DNA of 64,000 nucleotides, from positions 310,001-374,000 of the forward strand of contig JACKCM010000008.1 in assembly GCA_020634035.1 (NCBI GenBank). Direction: 5' to 3'. Positions 24,474-34,239 of the stretch are shown here, piece by piece (the first letter of the stretch is position 1; each line of letters opens with the position of its first letter). The notes beneath the pieces were generated by a model. That model saw only the letters and a program-made list of their open reading frames with translations, was not told the origin of the DNA and did no database searches. Position numbers and translations under genes: made by a program. The stretch is from Candidatus Obscuribacterales bacterium. GTDB taxonomy: Bacteria; Cyanobacteriota; Vampirovibrionia; Obscuribacterales; Obscuribacteraceae.

Positions 24474-25736
24474 TTAGCCGACTTTCGCGAATATCTCAGA
24501 GAGAATTTTTGATGCCACGGTCCGCCCGGACTTGAGAGCGCCGTTTATAGAGCCTGTTTCAAGATAATCGCCGCATAAATAGAGATTCTCGTCGGCTTGA
24601 TAGCTTCTGAAAGTGCTGTTTCTGGCGGTGGGAGACTGGGCAGGTAGGCTGTATCTGACCCTATAAGTACGCAGATGCTTCCAGCCCTTTACAGAAGCAC
24701 CGAACCATTCTTCCATTTCCTGTCTGATCAAATTCTCCAGTTCGGCATCACCTACCGGCGGATCTCCGACGCATGATACTACCGTCAGTGCTTTTCCCGG
24801 AGGGGCGTAGGCCGGTGAGACGTTGGAGAGAACCACCACATTATTGACATAGCCGTCGCCGTCACCGTTCAGAACCAGACAGGGCTCTTTCAGCGGAGCT
24901 TCATCGGAAGAGAAATAGAGGCTGGTCTGAGAGCAATAATTTGCCTGAATCTCTTTGTGCAGCAGTTTCAGGGCGGTAGTCTGTTCTGTCGCCAGCACTA
25001 TTACTTTCGCCGAGCGTTTTTTACCGGAGGCCAGCACCACAGAGCCATCTTTTACCGCCTCTACTTTTTGACCGTATTCTATGGTGCCGTCTTTCAAGCG
25101 CGCGGCCAGTTGGTCTGGAATGGCTTGCATCCCTTGTTCCGGCAACACATTGTCGCCCAGGGCGAGCATTTTGAATACGAATTCGAAGACATGACTGGAT
25201 GTTTTCAGGTCTCTTTCCAGAAAGATGCCGCCAAGGAAGGGTTTGAAGAAATCATCGATCATCTGACGAGAAAAACCTTCTCGGCGCAGCACTTCGTAGG
25301 TCGTGCATTCCGGTTTGTCGAAAATGTCTTCTATGCTCTCCATCTGCAGCTGTTTTTGCAGACAAGCCACTTTTACTTTGTCAGCCGGTTTGCCCAGGGG
25401 CGAAGTCAGGGTGGCAAAAATATCTTTTGGGCTGCGCAGCGGATCGGCTACGCGATGGAAGCGGCCGTCTTTGCGCACGATTGCTCCGGGATAGAACTTC
25501 TTGAAATTGAGCTTGTCATAGTCGAGAAATCTTTTGCCTTCCGGATATGCGGTCAAATAGATTTGAAAGCCTCGATCAAGTATATAGCCGTCGAGACGAT
25601 CGCTTTGCACCCGCCCGCCACATCTATCGCCGGCTTCGAGCACGACTACGTCGAGACCGGCGGATTGAAGGGTCAGGGCACAGCTCAGCCCTGCCATTCC
25701 GGCGCCCACGACAATGACGTCCGTCTTTTTGCTCAT
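24474..25736 (-). CDS. FAD-dependent amine oxidase / desaturase-like oxidoreductase
   Basis: 420 residues from ATG 25736, chosen because AAAGGAGAG lies just upstream and the FAD motif then begins at residue 5; an earlier ATG at 25754 would place the ribosome binding site inside the gene. The N-terminal dinucleotide-binding motif VIVVGAGMAGLSCAL and VVLEAGDRCGGRVQSD identify the flavin amine oxidase / phytoene desaturase superfamily. The C-terminal FAD contact is NLYLCGDYLETGSINGALKSG broken as LYLCGDYLETGSINGALK. The group oxidises amines, protoporphyrinogen or carotenoid precursors; the substrate here is not evident. Confidence 0.85.
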   Translation of the reverse strand: MSKKTDVIVVGAGMAGLSCALTLQSAGLDVVVLEAGDRCGGRVQSDRLDGYILDRGFQIYLTAYPEGKRFLDYDKLNFKKFYPGAIVRKDGRFHRVADPLRSPKDIFATLTSPLGKPADKVKVACLQKQLQMESIEDIFDKPECTTYEVLRREGFSRQMIDDFFKPFLGGIFLERDLKTSSHVFEFVFKMLALGDNVLPEQGMQAIPDQLAARLKDGTIEYGQKVEAVKDGSVVLASGKKRSAKVIVLATEQTTALKLLHKEIQANYCSQTSLYFSSDEAPLKEPCLVLNGDGDGYVNNVVVLSNVSPAYAPPGKALTVVSCVGDPPVGDAELENLIRQEMEEWFGASVKGWKHLRTYRVRYSLPAQSPTARNSTFRSYQADENLYLCGDYLETGSINGALKSGRTVASKILSEIFAKVG

Positions 25737-25814
25737 ACGAAGCTCTCCTTTCATTTTCGCCAGCGGCGCTTGAGTCGCTAGATTATAGCTCAGTCTAAAG
25801 TCCGGTTGAAATAT

Positions 25815-26606
25815 CTAGAACTTATAGTTCGCCGGTCGGCAAAGCAGCCAGGGTCCTGTTTTTCCGCCTTCATTGTAGACTCCGACCAGCATTCGTCCAC
25901 CCATATTCTGATCTGGTCTAAACTGGGCTGTACCCTTGCTCTTGTTCCAGGGACATTCATAATTAATTTTGAGAATGCCGCCGCCGGGCTGACGCATAAA
26001 AGATCCGAAAGTGATCTTTGCCACCTTTCCGTCCGGTTTTGTGAAGCTACCGTTTAGCTGCTTGACCACGGCCAGCGAAGTACCCTTCAGATTGACCTCT
26101 CCAAAACTGGAGTCCCATTTGCCTTCCACAGAGAAGATGCGCGGCGCTCTTTCGGTGGCAGGGTTGGCTATCGTTTTCAGGTCGGTTCTCGATTTTAGAG
26201 AACCCCCGCCACGGCGGTTCAGAATCCATTCGCCGCTTGTGCCGGCCTGGAAGTATTTGCCCCGCATAACGCCTTGATCGCCATCGAGGATGAATTCGGC
26301 ATAGCCCCACATCGGACGCCATTTCATGTAGTACTCTATTTTTAAGACCGAATTTTCCAGGCGTCCCCAGGCTATAGGAGCAACATTGCTGCCGCTGATA
26401 TAGCTGCCGCTGACTATTGCGTCGCCTTTCTTAGATTGACCTTCCATCTTTAGTTCGATGACACCATATTTGGAGTCCCAGGTTCCGTCTATATTGCGGA
26501 GCGTGCCAGCAGCCTGCGCTGCCGGCATGACCAGGCTCAAAATGAAACCTGAAAGCATAATCAGACAAAAGTGTCGTGCAGCCCCTGAAATTGTCATCGA
26601 TTTCAC
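25815..26606 (-). CDS. exported protein with two tandem beta-rich repeats
   Basis: 263 residues. A signal peptide is visible: basic start, hydrophobic ICLIMLSGFILSLVMP-like core and AQA cleavage site near residue 32. The mature part consists of two related units of about 100 residues, each opening with G.WDS.(F/Y)G(E/V)..L and closing with W(I/L)L.R. Alternating hydrophobic residues suggest beta strands. I do not recognise the family. It probably acts in the periplasm or at the cell surface. Single gene, with a 26-base gap to the glycosyltransferase gene upstream in position. Confidence 0.75.
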   Translation of the reverse strand: MKSMTISGAARHFCLIMLSGFILSLVMPAAQAAGTLRNIDGTWDSKYGVIELKMEGQSKKGDAIVSGSYISGSNVAPIAWGRLENSVLKIEYYMKWRPMWGYAEFILDGDQGVMRGKYFQAGTSGEWILNRRGGGSLKSRTDLKTIANPATERAPRIFSVEGKWDSSFGEVNLKGTSLAVVKQLNGSFTKPDGKVAKITFGSFMRQPGGGILKINYECPWNKSKGTAQFRPDQNMGGRMLVGVYNEGGKTGPWLLCRPANYKF

Positions 26607-26636
26607 TCCATAAGACGGATTCAGTATACCGCCCGT

Positions 26637-27701
26637 TCAGGCTTTCTGCTTGATCAGGCTGTTTTGGTTCTCTATGACCTTATCGTAGATCTTGATATAG
26701 TTTCGGACCATCTCTGCTTTGCCGAAGAGTTTTTCTACGCGCTTTCTGCAATTTTCCGGTCGAATCTCTTTGAGTTCAGGAAAGCGCTGAATGAGCTCTT
26801 CGACAGAGTTGCCGACTATGGCCGTTCGACCGTCTTCCAGCACCTCTTTGACCGAGCCTCTTTCAAGGGCGAGCAGAGGGACTCCGCAAGCCATGGCTTC
26901 AGCCATGACAAGACCGAAAGGCTCATCGAAATTAATCGGATAGGTTATGGCGATGGCGTTTCTATATAAGTCGTTCTTTTGTAGCAGATCTACTTCGCCG
27001 ACATATTCGATGCCGTTTTTGCCGAGTTCGGGCTTGACCTCTTTATCGAAATAATCTTGATCTCGGCGATCTACTTTACCTGCGATTTTCAAGGGCAGTT
27101 TAAGGGCGCGGGCAATTTCTATCGACTCTCGGGTGCCTTTGTCATGGCAGATACGACCGAGAAAAAGCAGATACTCTCCATCATTGTCTCTCTGATAGCG
27201 GTAGTCTTCCAGATTGATGCCATTGTATACGGTGCCAATATAGTTGATCTCTTCGGGGTGATTGAGGCGTCGATAGGCATCGCTTATCGAGACATAGGGC
27301 AGTTCTCGATAGGCGAAATAGATGTCTTTGCAATAGTCTCGGATCGGATTGTGATTGGTGGTCACCACCGGCTTTTTCATATTGGCCAGAAATGGCAGAG
27401 CCTGCCAGCTCATATGGTTGTGAATGATATCGAATTGATCCTGCATCTCCTCCAGCTTCAGGAGCGTTCTGATGTCGTAGGCAGCCCACCTTGACTGGGG
27501 AATAGTGTGGTCTGCTCTCATCGAATGATCGGTGATACTGACAAGCCTGGCTGCGGTCTTAGAATCTCCCGAGGCGAAGAGAGTCACTTCGTGACCCTGC
27601 TCCACAAGCTCTTCGGTCAGCAGATTTACTACGATTTCGGTACCGCCGTAACCGGCAGGAGGTACGCTTTCGACAGATGAGGCGAGCTGGGCGATTTTCA
27701 T
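26637..27701 (-). CDS. GT4-family glycosyltransferase
   Basis: 354 residues, GT-B fold. The N-terminal domain begins MKIAQLASSVESVPPAGYGGTE, broken as MKIAQLASSVESVPPAGYGG, with the Gly-rich donor loop typical of GT4 enzymes and HEVTLFASGDS. The linker is followed by LLFLGRICHDKGTRESIEIA and the nucleotide-sugar binding EPFGLVMAEAMACGVPLLAL, in which the two Glu of the E(x7)E motif are present. It transfers a sugar from a nucleotide donor; the acceptor cannot be told. No glycan gene cluster surrounds it. Confidence 0.9.
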   Translation of the reverse strand: MKIAQLASSVESVPPAGYGGTEIVVNLLTEELVEQGHEVTLFASGDSKTAARLVSITDHSMRADHTIPQSRWAAYDIRTLLKLEEMQDQFDIIHNHMSWQALPFLANMKKPVVTTNHNPIRDYCKDIYFAYRELPYVSISDAYRRLNHPEEINYIGTVYNGINLEDYRYQRDNDGEYLLFLGRICHDKGTRESIEIARALKLPLKIAGKVDRRDQDYFDKEVKPELGKNGIEYVGEVDLLQKNDLYRNAIAITYPINFDEPFGLVMAEAMACGVPLLALERGSVKEVLEDGRTAIVGNSVEELIQRFPELKEIRPENCRKRVEKLFGKAEMVRNYIKIYDKVIENQNSLIKQKA

Positions 27702-27923
27702 TTATGGTCCTTTGAATTCGATTTCGAATTTGCTTCGTTTGCGGTCATTATATAAAGCCGGACCGGGAAGATCCAGGTCATAGCTGGCGCTTCTTTGAAG
27801 TGGTGGCGTATATGATGCGCATTCAGCCTGTCTGGTAAGTTAACAAGGGTGACTGCAAACTTTCGGTATGCCGTGCTTCAATAGTTCTTCAGATTCAGAT
27901 ATAGATCCGGGAGGAAAACAGGC

Positions 27924-28349
27924 ATGGGGATGCTTCAGGAATTCAAAGAGTTCGCCGTCAAAGGCAATGCGGTGGACATGGCGGTTGGGATAATTATCGG
28001 TGCCGCCTTCGGCAAGATAGTTTCATCCATGGTTGAAGACCTGATCATGCCGCCGGTCGGCAAAGTAATGGGTAACGTCGATTTCAGCGACCTTTTCATT
28101 AATCTCGGCGATGGCAGCTACAACTCCCTGGCCGCTGCCAAAGAAGCCGGAGCCGCCACGGTTAACTATGGTCTTTTCATCAACCATGTGATCAGCTTTC
28201 TGATTGTCTCTTTTTCAGTGTTTTTGCTGGTCAAAATGATTAATACCGCTAAGAAGAAAGAGGCAGAAAAGTCCGCCGCGCCCGAAGCACCGCCCCGTCA
28301 GGAGATTCTCCTCGAAGAGATTCGAGATCTTCTCAAAGCCCGAAAATGA
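27924..28349 (+). CDS. mscL: large-conductance mechanosensitive channel
   Basis: 141 residues, the standard length. The N-terminal amphipathic helix (MLQEFKEFAVKGNAVDMAVG) leads into the pore-lining helix IIIGAAFGKIVSSMVEDLIMP, broken as GIIIGAAFGKIVSSMVEDLI, with the Gly/Ala faces of the gate. The periplasmic loop and second helix VISFLIVSFSVFLLVKMIN follow, and the C-terminal bundle ends in ILLEEIRDLLK. The pentamer opens on hypo-osmotic shock to release solutes. GGGAGG lies about 10 bases before the ATG. Single gene. Confidence 0.97.
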   Translation: MGMLQEFKEFAVKGNAVDMAVGIIIGAAFGKIVSSMVEDLIMPPVGKVMGNVDFSDLFINLGDGSYNSLAAAKEAGAATVNYGLFINHVISFLIVSFSVFLLVKMINTAKKKEAEKSAAPEAPPRQEILLEEIRDLLKARK

Positions 28350-28428
28350 TAAAAAAAGTTCGAAAAAATTCTGGATGCCAAGGGGATCGGTGCTAATTTA
28401 AGAGAAAGCAACCGGGACCTCCCTGCCA

Positions 28429-28755
28429 ATGAAAATCCAAGTGAAAAGGCTTTGCCCGGCCTGCACCAGGGCAGACTTTCGAGAAATCTGTATCTGTGAC
28501 GAAGAAATTCCCGACCGACAGCCTCCGGGCTGGTTACGTTTCCTGACAGTGCCCCTGGGGGGCTTCCTATTTGTCTTAGGCTATCCGATCTGTTTTTTCT
28601 TCGGAGTCGGCCTTGAAAACCGTAGTAGAATTCGGTTTTTTGGAGCGCTTGCCCTGTTGATTCTCTTGATCGGACGTCTCGGCGCCGGTCCCCAGCTTGC
28701 CGGAGCGGCGGTGCTGACTGCAGTGGCCCTTGGCTGTCTTGAATTACCTGTCTGA
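28429..28755 (+). CDS. small membrane protein with Cys cluster
   Basis: 108 residues. The N-terminal 25 residues hold four cysteines (9, 12, 21 and 23, in CPAC and CIC), which could bind zinc. Three hydrophobic stretches follow (about 38-58, 66-84 and 88-106). Probably a membrane protein with a cytoplasmic zinc ribbon. I do not recognise the family. mscL ends 80 bases upstream and the malic enzyme gene starts 71 bases downstream. Confidence 0.55.
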   Translation: MKIQVKRLCPACTRADFREICICDEEIPDRQPPGWLRFLTVPLGGFLFVLGYPICFFFGVGLENRSRIRFFGALALLILLIGRLGAGPQLAGAAVLTAVALGCLELPV

Positions 28756-28826
28756 TCTTTTCTTGCGACCGGGTAGATTTATATCATCGGTTTTTATTTC
28801 AGATCCTATGGCAGGTTCAAAGCTAA

Positions 28827-30539
28827 ATGACAAAGAGCGTAGATGCTCCTGAAGTGCTGGAAGAGATTGAGCTTCGAGGCGTGGAGCTTCTTACTAACCC
28901 TCTCTATAACAAAGGAACGGCCTTTACCGAAGAGGAGAGGGACGATCTCGGCCTCTGGGGATTGCTGCCGCCCCATGTCGATAATATCCACGGTCAAATC
29001 AACAGGGCTTATCAGGCTTTCGAGATGGAGCCGTCGGATCTGGAAAAATACATCTTTCTGCGCAATCTTCAGGATCATAACGAGGTCCTTTTTTATCGAC
29101 TTTTGATGGAACATATCCCCGAGATGATGCCTATCATTTACACGCCGGTGGTGGGAGAGGCCTGTCAGAAGTTCAGCCATATCTTTCGTCAGCGTCGGGG
29201 GATTTTTGTCTCTTATCCCGACCGCCACAGAATTCCTGAAATTCTCAACAATGTGCCGTGCCGCAAAGTCCGTGTAATTGTGGTCACCGACGGAGAGCGT
29301 ATACTCGGTTTAGGAGATCAGGGCACCGATGGTATGGGTATTCCGATAGGTAAGCTCAGTCTCTACAGTCTTTGTGGTGGCATCGACCCTGCCACTACTC
29401 TGCCAATCATTCTCGATGTCGGCACCGACAACGAAGAGCGTTTAGAAGATCCTCTTTATATAGGATGGCGAAATCGTCGGATTCGAGATCAGCGCTATGA
29501 TGATTTTGTCGAAGAGTTCGTCGAGAATGTAGTTGCTAAATTTCCTGGTGTCCTTTTGCAGTGGGAAGACTTTGCCAACCGTAACGCGAGACGGCTATTA
29601 GAACGGTATCGTGACCGGCTCTGTACTTTCAATGATGATATCCAGGGGACAGCGGCGGTGGCTGTGGCTGCGATAATGTCGGCTCTAAAGGTCTCGTCCA
29701 TGCAAGAAGCCGACCAGAACTATGTTATTTTCGGTGCAGGCTCTGCCGGGATAGGCATAGCCGAATTGCTCGAAACCTCCCTCATGCATAAGGGGTTGAG
29801 CCGGACTCAAGCCCGGGAGAGAATCTGGCTGGTCGATAGATATGGTCTGATTCATAGTGAGACTCCGGATTTGCAAGAAGTGCAAAGACCCTATGCCAGA
29901 GATCTTGGCAAACTGTCTTTTGGTGGCGAAGCCCGTACAGAACTGGGATTGCTGGAGGTTGTGCGTGGTGCCAGAGCAGGAGTTTTAATAGGATGTTCTG
30001 GCCAGGGCAATGCCTTTCATCAAGATGTGGTAGAAGCCATGGCCGCCAATTGCGAGCGCCCGATTATTTTTCCTCTTTCCAATCCCAATGCTTGTTGTGA
30101 AGGCGAGCCGGCTCAAATACTTGCCTGGAGCGGTGGGCGCGCCCTGGTCGCCACGGGCAGTCCATTCGGTCCGGTTTCATTAGATTCTGGTATCAGCTCC
30201 ATAGAGATTGGTCAGTGCAATAACTGTTATATCTTCCCCGGAGTCGGTCTGGGTGTCATCGCCAGTGGTGCTACTAGAGTGACTGATGCGATGTTCATGA
30301 AAGCTGCTATCGCTCTCAGTGAGCTATCCCCGGCCCTTTCTCGACCGGGGGCTTCTTTGTTGCCGGCACTTTCGGATATAAGAGCGGTTTCGAACAAAAT
30401 CGCCTTTAGTGTTGGTATGGAGGCGGTGAAATCGGGTCTTTCCGACCCGGCAATAGATTCAGAAGAGGCCTTATCTGCAAGGCTCGAAAAAACTATGTGG
30501 TATCCGCGCTACAAGCGCTTTAAATTTAGATCGAGTTAG
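28827..30539 (+). CDS. maeA: NAD-dependent malic enzyme
   Basis: 570 residues, the size of the larger malic enzyme class. It decarboxylates malate to pyruvate with reduction of NAD(P). Visible features: the Tyr region MPIIYTPVVGEACQKFSHI, RRGIFVSYPDR, the substrate segment LGDQGTDGMGIPIGKLSLY with the catalytic Lys, metal-binding EDFAN and CTFNDDIQGTAAV, and the dinucleotide loop VIFGAGSAGIGIAELL. The cofactor preference is assigned by similarity of length and motifs to the E. coli MaeA type and is not certain. The downstream metallopeptidase-like gene starts after 37 bases. Confidence 0.92.
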   Translation: MTKSVDAPEVLEEIELRGVELLTNPLYNKGTAFTEEERDDLGLWGLLPPHVDNIHGQINRAYQAFEMEPSDLEKYIFLRNLQDHNEVLFYRLLMEHIPEMMPIIYTPVVGEACQKFSHIFRQRRGIFVSYPDRHRIPEILNNVPCRKVRVIVVTDGERILGLGDQGTDGMGIPIGKLSLYSLCGGIDPATTLPIILDVGTDNEERLEDPLYIGWRNRRIRDQRYDDFVEEFVENVVAKFPGVLLQWEDFANRNARRLLERYRDRLCTFNDDIQGTAAVAVAAIMSALKVSSMQEADQNYVIFGAGSAGIGIAELLETSLMHKGLSRTQARERIWLVDRYGLIHSETPDLQEVQRPYARDLGKLSFGGEARTELGLLEVVRGARAGVLIGCSGQGNAFHQDVVEAMAANCERPIIFPLSNPNACCEGEPAQILAWSGGRALVATGSPFGPVSLDSGISSIEIGQCNNCYIFPGVGLGVIASGATRVTDAMFMKAAIALSELSPALSRPGASLLPALSDIRAVSNKIAFSVGMEAVKSGLSDPAIDSEEALSARLEKTMWYPRYKRFKFRSS

Positions 30540-30576
30540 TGATATTCGCTGGCACAGGAGATGCAAATAAAATTCG

Positions 30577-32532
30577 GTGACTAAACATACTAAAACCAAT
30601 ATTTCTGATCGGTTCATAGAAGAGGTCTGCAACGCCTTAAAAGAGGGACGCAGATTGAGGCGAAAGCTGCCTTCCATAAGCGGAGAGATCTTTGTCGACC
30701 GGCAACTTCCTTATTTGATCGTATACAGATTTCCTCGACCGCAAGAGAAGACCGAAGTCGATGGCGATAACGAAAAAGAGAACGAAGCAGAATTGTTGCC
30801 CGACTGGGGAACGGATCATCTATTGTTTGGCGAATCATCCTATTTGATTGCCCCGGCTGACGAAGATGACTATGCCGATGTCAATCGTCTGGTAGAAGCG
30901 GTGGCGCGCGAACTGAGGGCCAGTTATGGTGCTTTTCTGGTGCTCGAAATCTGGAGCGGGCCGGAAGTAAAAATAAATGTAGAGAAAGAACAACGTCGTC
31001 CCGATTTCAAGATCCTGGCGGAGCATGAACTGGCTGCTAAAGAGTATCTCAAGACTCTGGCAAAAGAGTTGAGTCTGGTGGAGCTTGAAGGGGCCAGTGC
31101 CCATGTTTCGATGCATTCTAATGAAGCTATAAAGCCTGACCACCTCAAAGAGCTGTTGTCTAAAGAGCAACTGGAAGAGGTGGGCATAGATCTGGTCGGA
31201 CTCGAAGTTTCACCGGTCTATCGTGATCTTGAGAAGAAGCATTATTTCACCCTCGAATTACAGGTCTTGCAAAGACAGTTTACAAACTGTCTCGAGAAAA
31301 TGTTCTTCGAGTTTCTCAAAACCGAAACTACCATCTGCCCTCCCAGCTATCTTGCCCTGGGTAAGCGCAGTCGGGTTCATTCGGTGGTACAGGTCGACAG
31401 GATACTGTCCGAGGTGGCCGATGAAATCGACTTCCTTTTGCTGGTAACGCCCACCAATACCGGTGAGGCTTATCACGAATTCAAACACAATCTGTTTCAG
31501 AAGGAGCCTCACTTTACCTATCATCCGGCTCCTTTCGATCCTGTTCTATTGAAGCGTAAGCTCTATTCTTCGAGGGTGGAACAGATAGAGGATCCAACCC
31601 TTGCTCAATTATTCCGAGAGCAACAGTTCGACATTGACCATCGCATCAATATGATCATCGAACGTGGTACCAGAAAGTTTCTTTATTCCAGCTTGCAACT
31701 CTATGAAAAACCTGATGATGCTCTGGTTGCTCTTGCAGATAAGATTCTGCGCAGTCTGCCGGAGGTAAGCACCCATGAAACTCTCGACAAGCAATTGAGC
31801 TCTAAAGAGTTTGCCGACCGCGCCCAGGAAGAGCTTGATTTCTACAAGAAAGATCATCCCGACCTGCCGGCGGCGGTGGTTATTCGGGACGATGTTCCCG
31901 GGGTGCTGGTATCCCAGGGCAATTTGATAATTGGTAAGGAACGTCGGATTCCTCTGGGTAGGGCAGAGGCTCTTTTGAGCCATGAAGTGGGCACCCATAT
32001 TCTCACCAATTATAACGGGAAAGCCCAGCCTTTCAGGCAATTGAGCGCCGGACTGCCAGGCTATGACGAATTGCAAGAACCGCTGGCGGTGCTATCAGAA
32101 TATCTGGTCGGCGGTCTCAGCAATCGTCGCATGCGGACGCTGGCTATGCGGGTCATGGCTGTGCACTGGTTGGTGGAGGGGGCTTCTTTTGTCGAGGTCT
32201 TCCGCAATTTCACCAAAGAGTATGAACTGCATCGAGAGATCTCTTTCTCGGTCGCCATGCGGGTCTTCCGTGGTGGCGGCTTCACCAAAGATGTGGTCTA
32301 TCTGCGCGGTCTACTCTCTTTGCTCGATCATCTGCGCCATGGTCTCGATATCGAAATGCTCTATGTAGGCAAGTTCGGTCTCAGTTATCTACCGATAATC
32401 AGAGAGCTGCTCTGGCGCAATGTCCTGGTTCCGGCTCGGCTAAAGCCCCATTTCTTCCAGTCGGAAGAGGCCATGAAGCGCCTTGCCAAAGTGAGAGAAG
32501 GGGCGACGGTGATGGATTTAGTCAAAAAATAG
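30577..32532 (+). CDS. DUF1704-type metallopeptidase-like protein (QEGLA family)
   Basis: 651 residues, GTG start. The C-terminal half contains the family hallmark: LLSHEVGTHILTNYNG with an HExxTH zinc site, then LPGYDELQEPLAVLSEYL, the equivalent of the QEGLA motif (Gly-Leu-Ala changed to Pro-Leu-Ala). The N-terminal half has an amidohydrolase-unrelated region of N-formylglutamate-like length, without signal peptide. Relatives are annotated as flavohemoglobin expression modulators or tyrosine/MATCAP-like peptidases acting on C-terminal tyrosine; the substrate in bacteria is not established. Probably co-transcribed with the malic enzyme gene. Confidence 0.8.
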   Translation: MTKHTKTNISDRFIEEVCNALKEGRRLRRKLPSISGEIFVDRQLPYLIVYRFPRPQEKTEVDGDNEKENEAELLPDWGTDHLLFGESSYLIAPADEDDYADVNRLVEAVARELRASYGAFLVLEIWSGPEVKINVEKEQRRPDFKILAEHELAAKEYLKTLAKELSLVELEGASAHVSMHSNEAIKPDHLKELLSKEQLEEVGIDLVGLEVSPVYRDLEKKHYFTLELQVLQRQFTNCLEKMFFEFLKTETTICPPSYLALGKRSRVHSVVQVDRILSEVADEIDFLLLVTPTNTGEAYHEFKHNLFQKEPHFTYHPAPFDPVLLKRKLYSSRVEQIEDPTLAQLFREQQFDIDHRINMIIERGTRKFLYSSLQLYEKPDDALVALADKILRSLPEVSTHETLDKQLSSKEFADRAQEELDFYKKDHPDLPAAVVIRDDVPGVLVSQGNLIIGKERRIPLGRAEALLSHEVGTHILTNYNGKAQPFRQLSAGLPGYDELQEPLAVLSEYLVGGLSNRRMRTLAMRVMAVHWLVEGASFVEVFRNFTKEYELHREISFSVAMRVFRGGGFTKDVVYLRGLLSLLDHLRHGLDIEMLYVGKFGLSYLPIIRELLWRNVLVPARLKPHFFQSEEAMKRLAKVREGATVMDLVKK

Positions 32533-32546
32533 AAATAGACAGAGCT

Positions 32547-34181
32547 TCAGCGAGAAAGGTCGGAAGCATAGCCGAAGGCCTCGATAGCACGAATCTCTTT
32601 TTCGTCGCGATAGGCTGTGGCGGCAAAGCTTTTTTCTGTTCTGGCCTGGAGCACGGTATGCAGATGCTCGTTCATGTAGTAAATGCCCAGGTCTTCTCCG
32701 GTCTGGCTATCTGTCAGGCTGACACTCAGTTGGTTGAATGTAACCGTCACAGGAAATCCGTCTTTCTCTTTGATCAGACGCCTGGTTTGATTCAACTTTT
32801 TATTTCTGCGGGCCACCAGAGCCAGAGTGATAGCAAGGATTACACCAGCGAAAGCAAAGCTCGCGGGACTATGTTCTCTCAGGGCGACAAACAGGGCGGG
32901 CACCGAGCCAGCCACCATAAACAGCAGCATGTTGCCCGCTTTAGTCAGGGTTTTGACCGGACCGGGGATGAAAGAGCATTCTTCTTCTTGATGGGGGCAG
33001 CCGTCTTTGTTTCTGGGTTGGCGGACTTTACTGGTGTCCGGCGTCAATAGAGGTCTTTCGACCGAGGCTTCTCCTTTGAGAATCTTCTCCATCTCTTCTT
33101 TTGCCAGCTCGAATTCGAGCCGCCTTCCCAGAGAAAGCTCTTTGAAAATATCTTTTCTGGCCCGGGCAAGCAGGTCTCTTGCCTCTTCTGGCTTTTTGAG
33201 ATGCGCTTTGCATAAAGCCAGCTTCATCACCGCCCGTCCTTTCTCCGGCGCTGCATAGATAGTGAATTCGGTTCTATGGTGTTTCTGATTTTCTATATAG
33301 GCTTCGTACATAACCGCAGCCGAGCCGAAGTCGCCCAGGCTGAAATCCAGATCTGCTTTGAGCAGGCAGCCGAGAATATAAGAAAGTCTGATGCCGGAGC
33401 CGCTTTTGACCTTCTCGTAGACCTCTTTGCGGATAGTATTGGCGCCATCGATATCGCCTGCGGCTTCATGGATCGAGGCGGCATAGTGGGCGGTGAAAGC
33501 TAAATCGAATAGAGCGTCCTCTCGAGGATATTCAGAATCGGCAATCAGGCTCTTGCAATAGAACAGACGGTGGTCGGCATAGTGAAGCGCTCTATCTATT
33601 TGTCCGTCAAAGACGAGATTCCAGCAATAGTCGTTCTCTGCCAGTTTATAGAGGGTTTCCATCGGTTTTTCGAAGCTGAGAATTTTTGCCACACAGGCGG
33701 CGGCATCGTCGAATCGTCCTGTCTGTTTAGCTGCGTCGGCGAGATGGTCCCAGACATGGGCTTCTGTGATGGGTAGACCAAGAGCCGAAAGGACCTTTCC
33801 GTAGGGATAGAGAGCTCCGGCTACTAGTTCTGGCAGGGCGGGGCAGTTGAATCTATCGGCCAGCCGGGTCGTGCTCTTGCTGATAGCAATGAGCAGGAGA
33901 AGCAGGGCAAGAGGCAGCCAGATCGGGTCTATGAAGTTGAGTTCATTAGGATTGATGAAGAGGGAGTAAAGAAAGCCGAAAAATATCCCCAGACCCAGGA
34001 AAATACCGGCCAGGGCTGCCGGTCTGGCTAGCAGGCGTTCTATGGCCGGGCTGTCACAGGCAAATCTTGGCAATACGAGCAGATTGCCTTGATTTACCGT
34101 AACAAGCTCTGGAAGCGCCGCCGCTTCTGGCTGGGCTTCGACAAGCCTTTCTATGCTCTCTTCTATCTCTTCTGTGCTCAT
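32547..34181 (-). CDS. multi-pass membrane protein with TPR-like helical domain
   Basis: 544 residues. Two hydrophobic helices near 38-58 and 73-95, then a helical soluble part of about 250 residues (about 115-370) with tetratricopeptide-like spacing of small and aromatic residues (for example DAAACVAKILSFEKPMETLYKLAEND, cited as DAAACVAKILSFEKPM), a Cys-containing loop, and two further helices near 430-475. The C-terminal part ends in a short strand-rich region. No family is recognised. The arrangement suits a scaffold at the inner membrane. Its gene converges with the metallopeptidase-like gene and is divergent from the kinase-like gene at 34240. Confidence 0.68.
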   Translation of the reverse strand: MSTEEIEESIERLVEAQPEAAALPELVTVNQGNLLVLPRFACDSPAIERLLARPAALAGIFLGLGIFFGFLYSLFINPNELNFIDPIWLPLALLLLLIAISKSTTRLADRFNCPALPELVAGALYPYGKVLSALGLPITEAHVWDHLADAAKQTGRFDDAAACVAKILSFEKPMETLYKLAENDYCWNLVFDGQIDRALHYADHRLFYCKSLIADSEYPREDALFDLAFTAHYAASIHEAAGDIDGANTIRKEVYEKVKSGSGIRLSYILGCLLKADLDFSLGDFGSAAVMYEAYIENQKHHRTEFTIYAAPEKGRAVMKLALCKAHLKKPEEARDLLARARKDIFKELSLGRRLEFELAKEEMEKILKGEASVERPLLTPDTSKVRQPRNKDGCPHQEEECSFIPGPVKTLTKAGNMLLFMVAGSVPALFVALREHSPASFAFAGVILAITLALVARRNKKLNQTRRLIKEKDGFPVTVTFNQLSVSLTDSQTGEDLGIYYMNEHLHTVLQARTEKSFAATAYRDEKEIRAIEAFGYASDLSR

Positions 34182-34239
34182 ATCACTAAAGGTTATTCCC
34201 GGAAGGCTGAGGATAATCAGCCTTTAATCCATCTGACCT

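Noticed and set aside
24957..25781. 274-residue open frame on the plus strand
   Set aside because: Antisense to the FAD oxidoreductase gene, whose motifs are clear; His/Phe-rich composition typical of a shadow frame.
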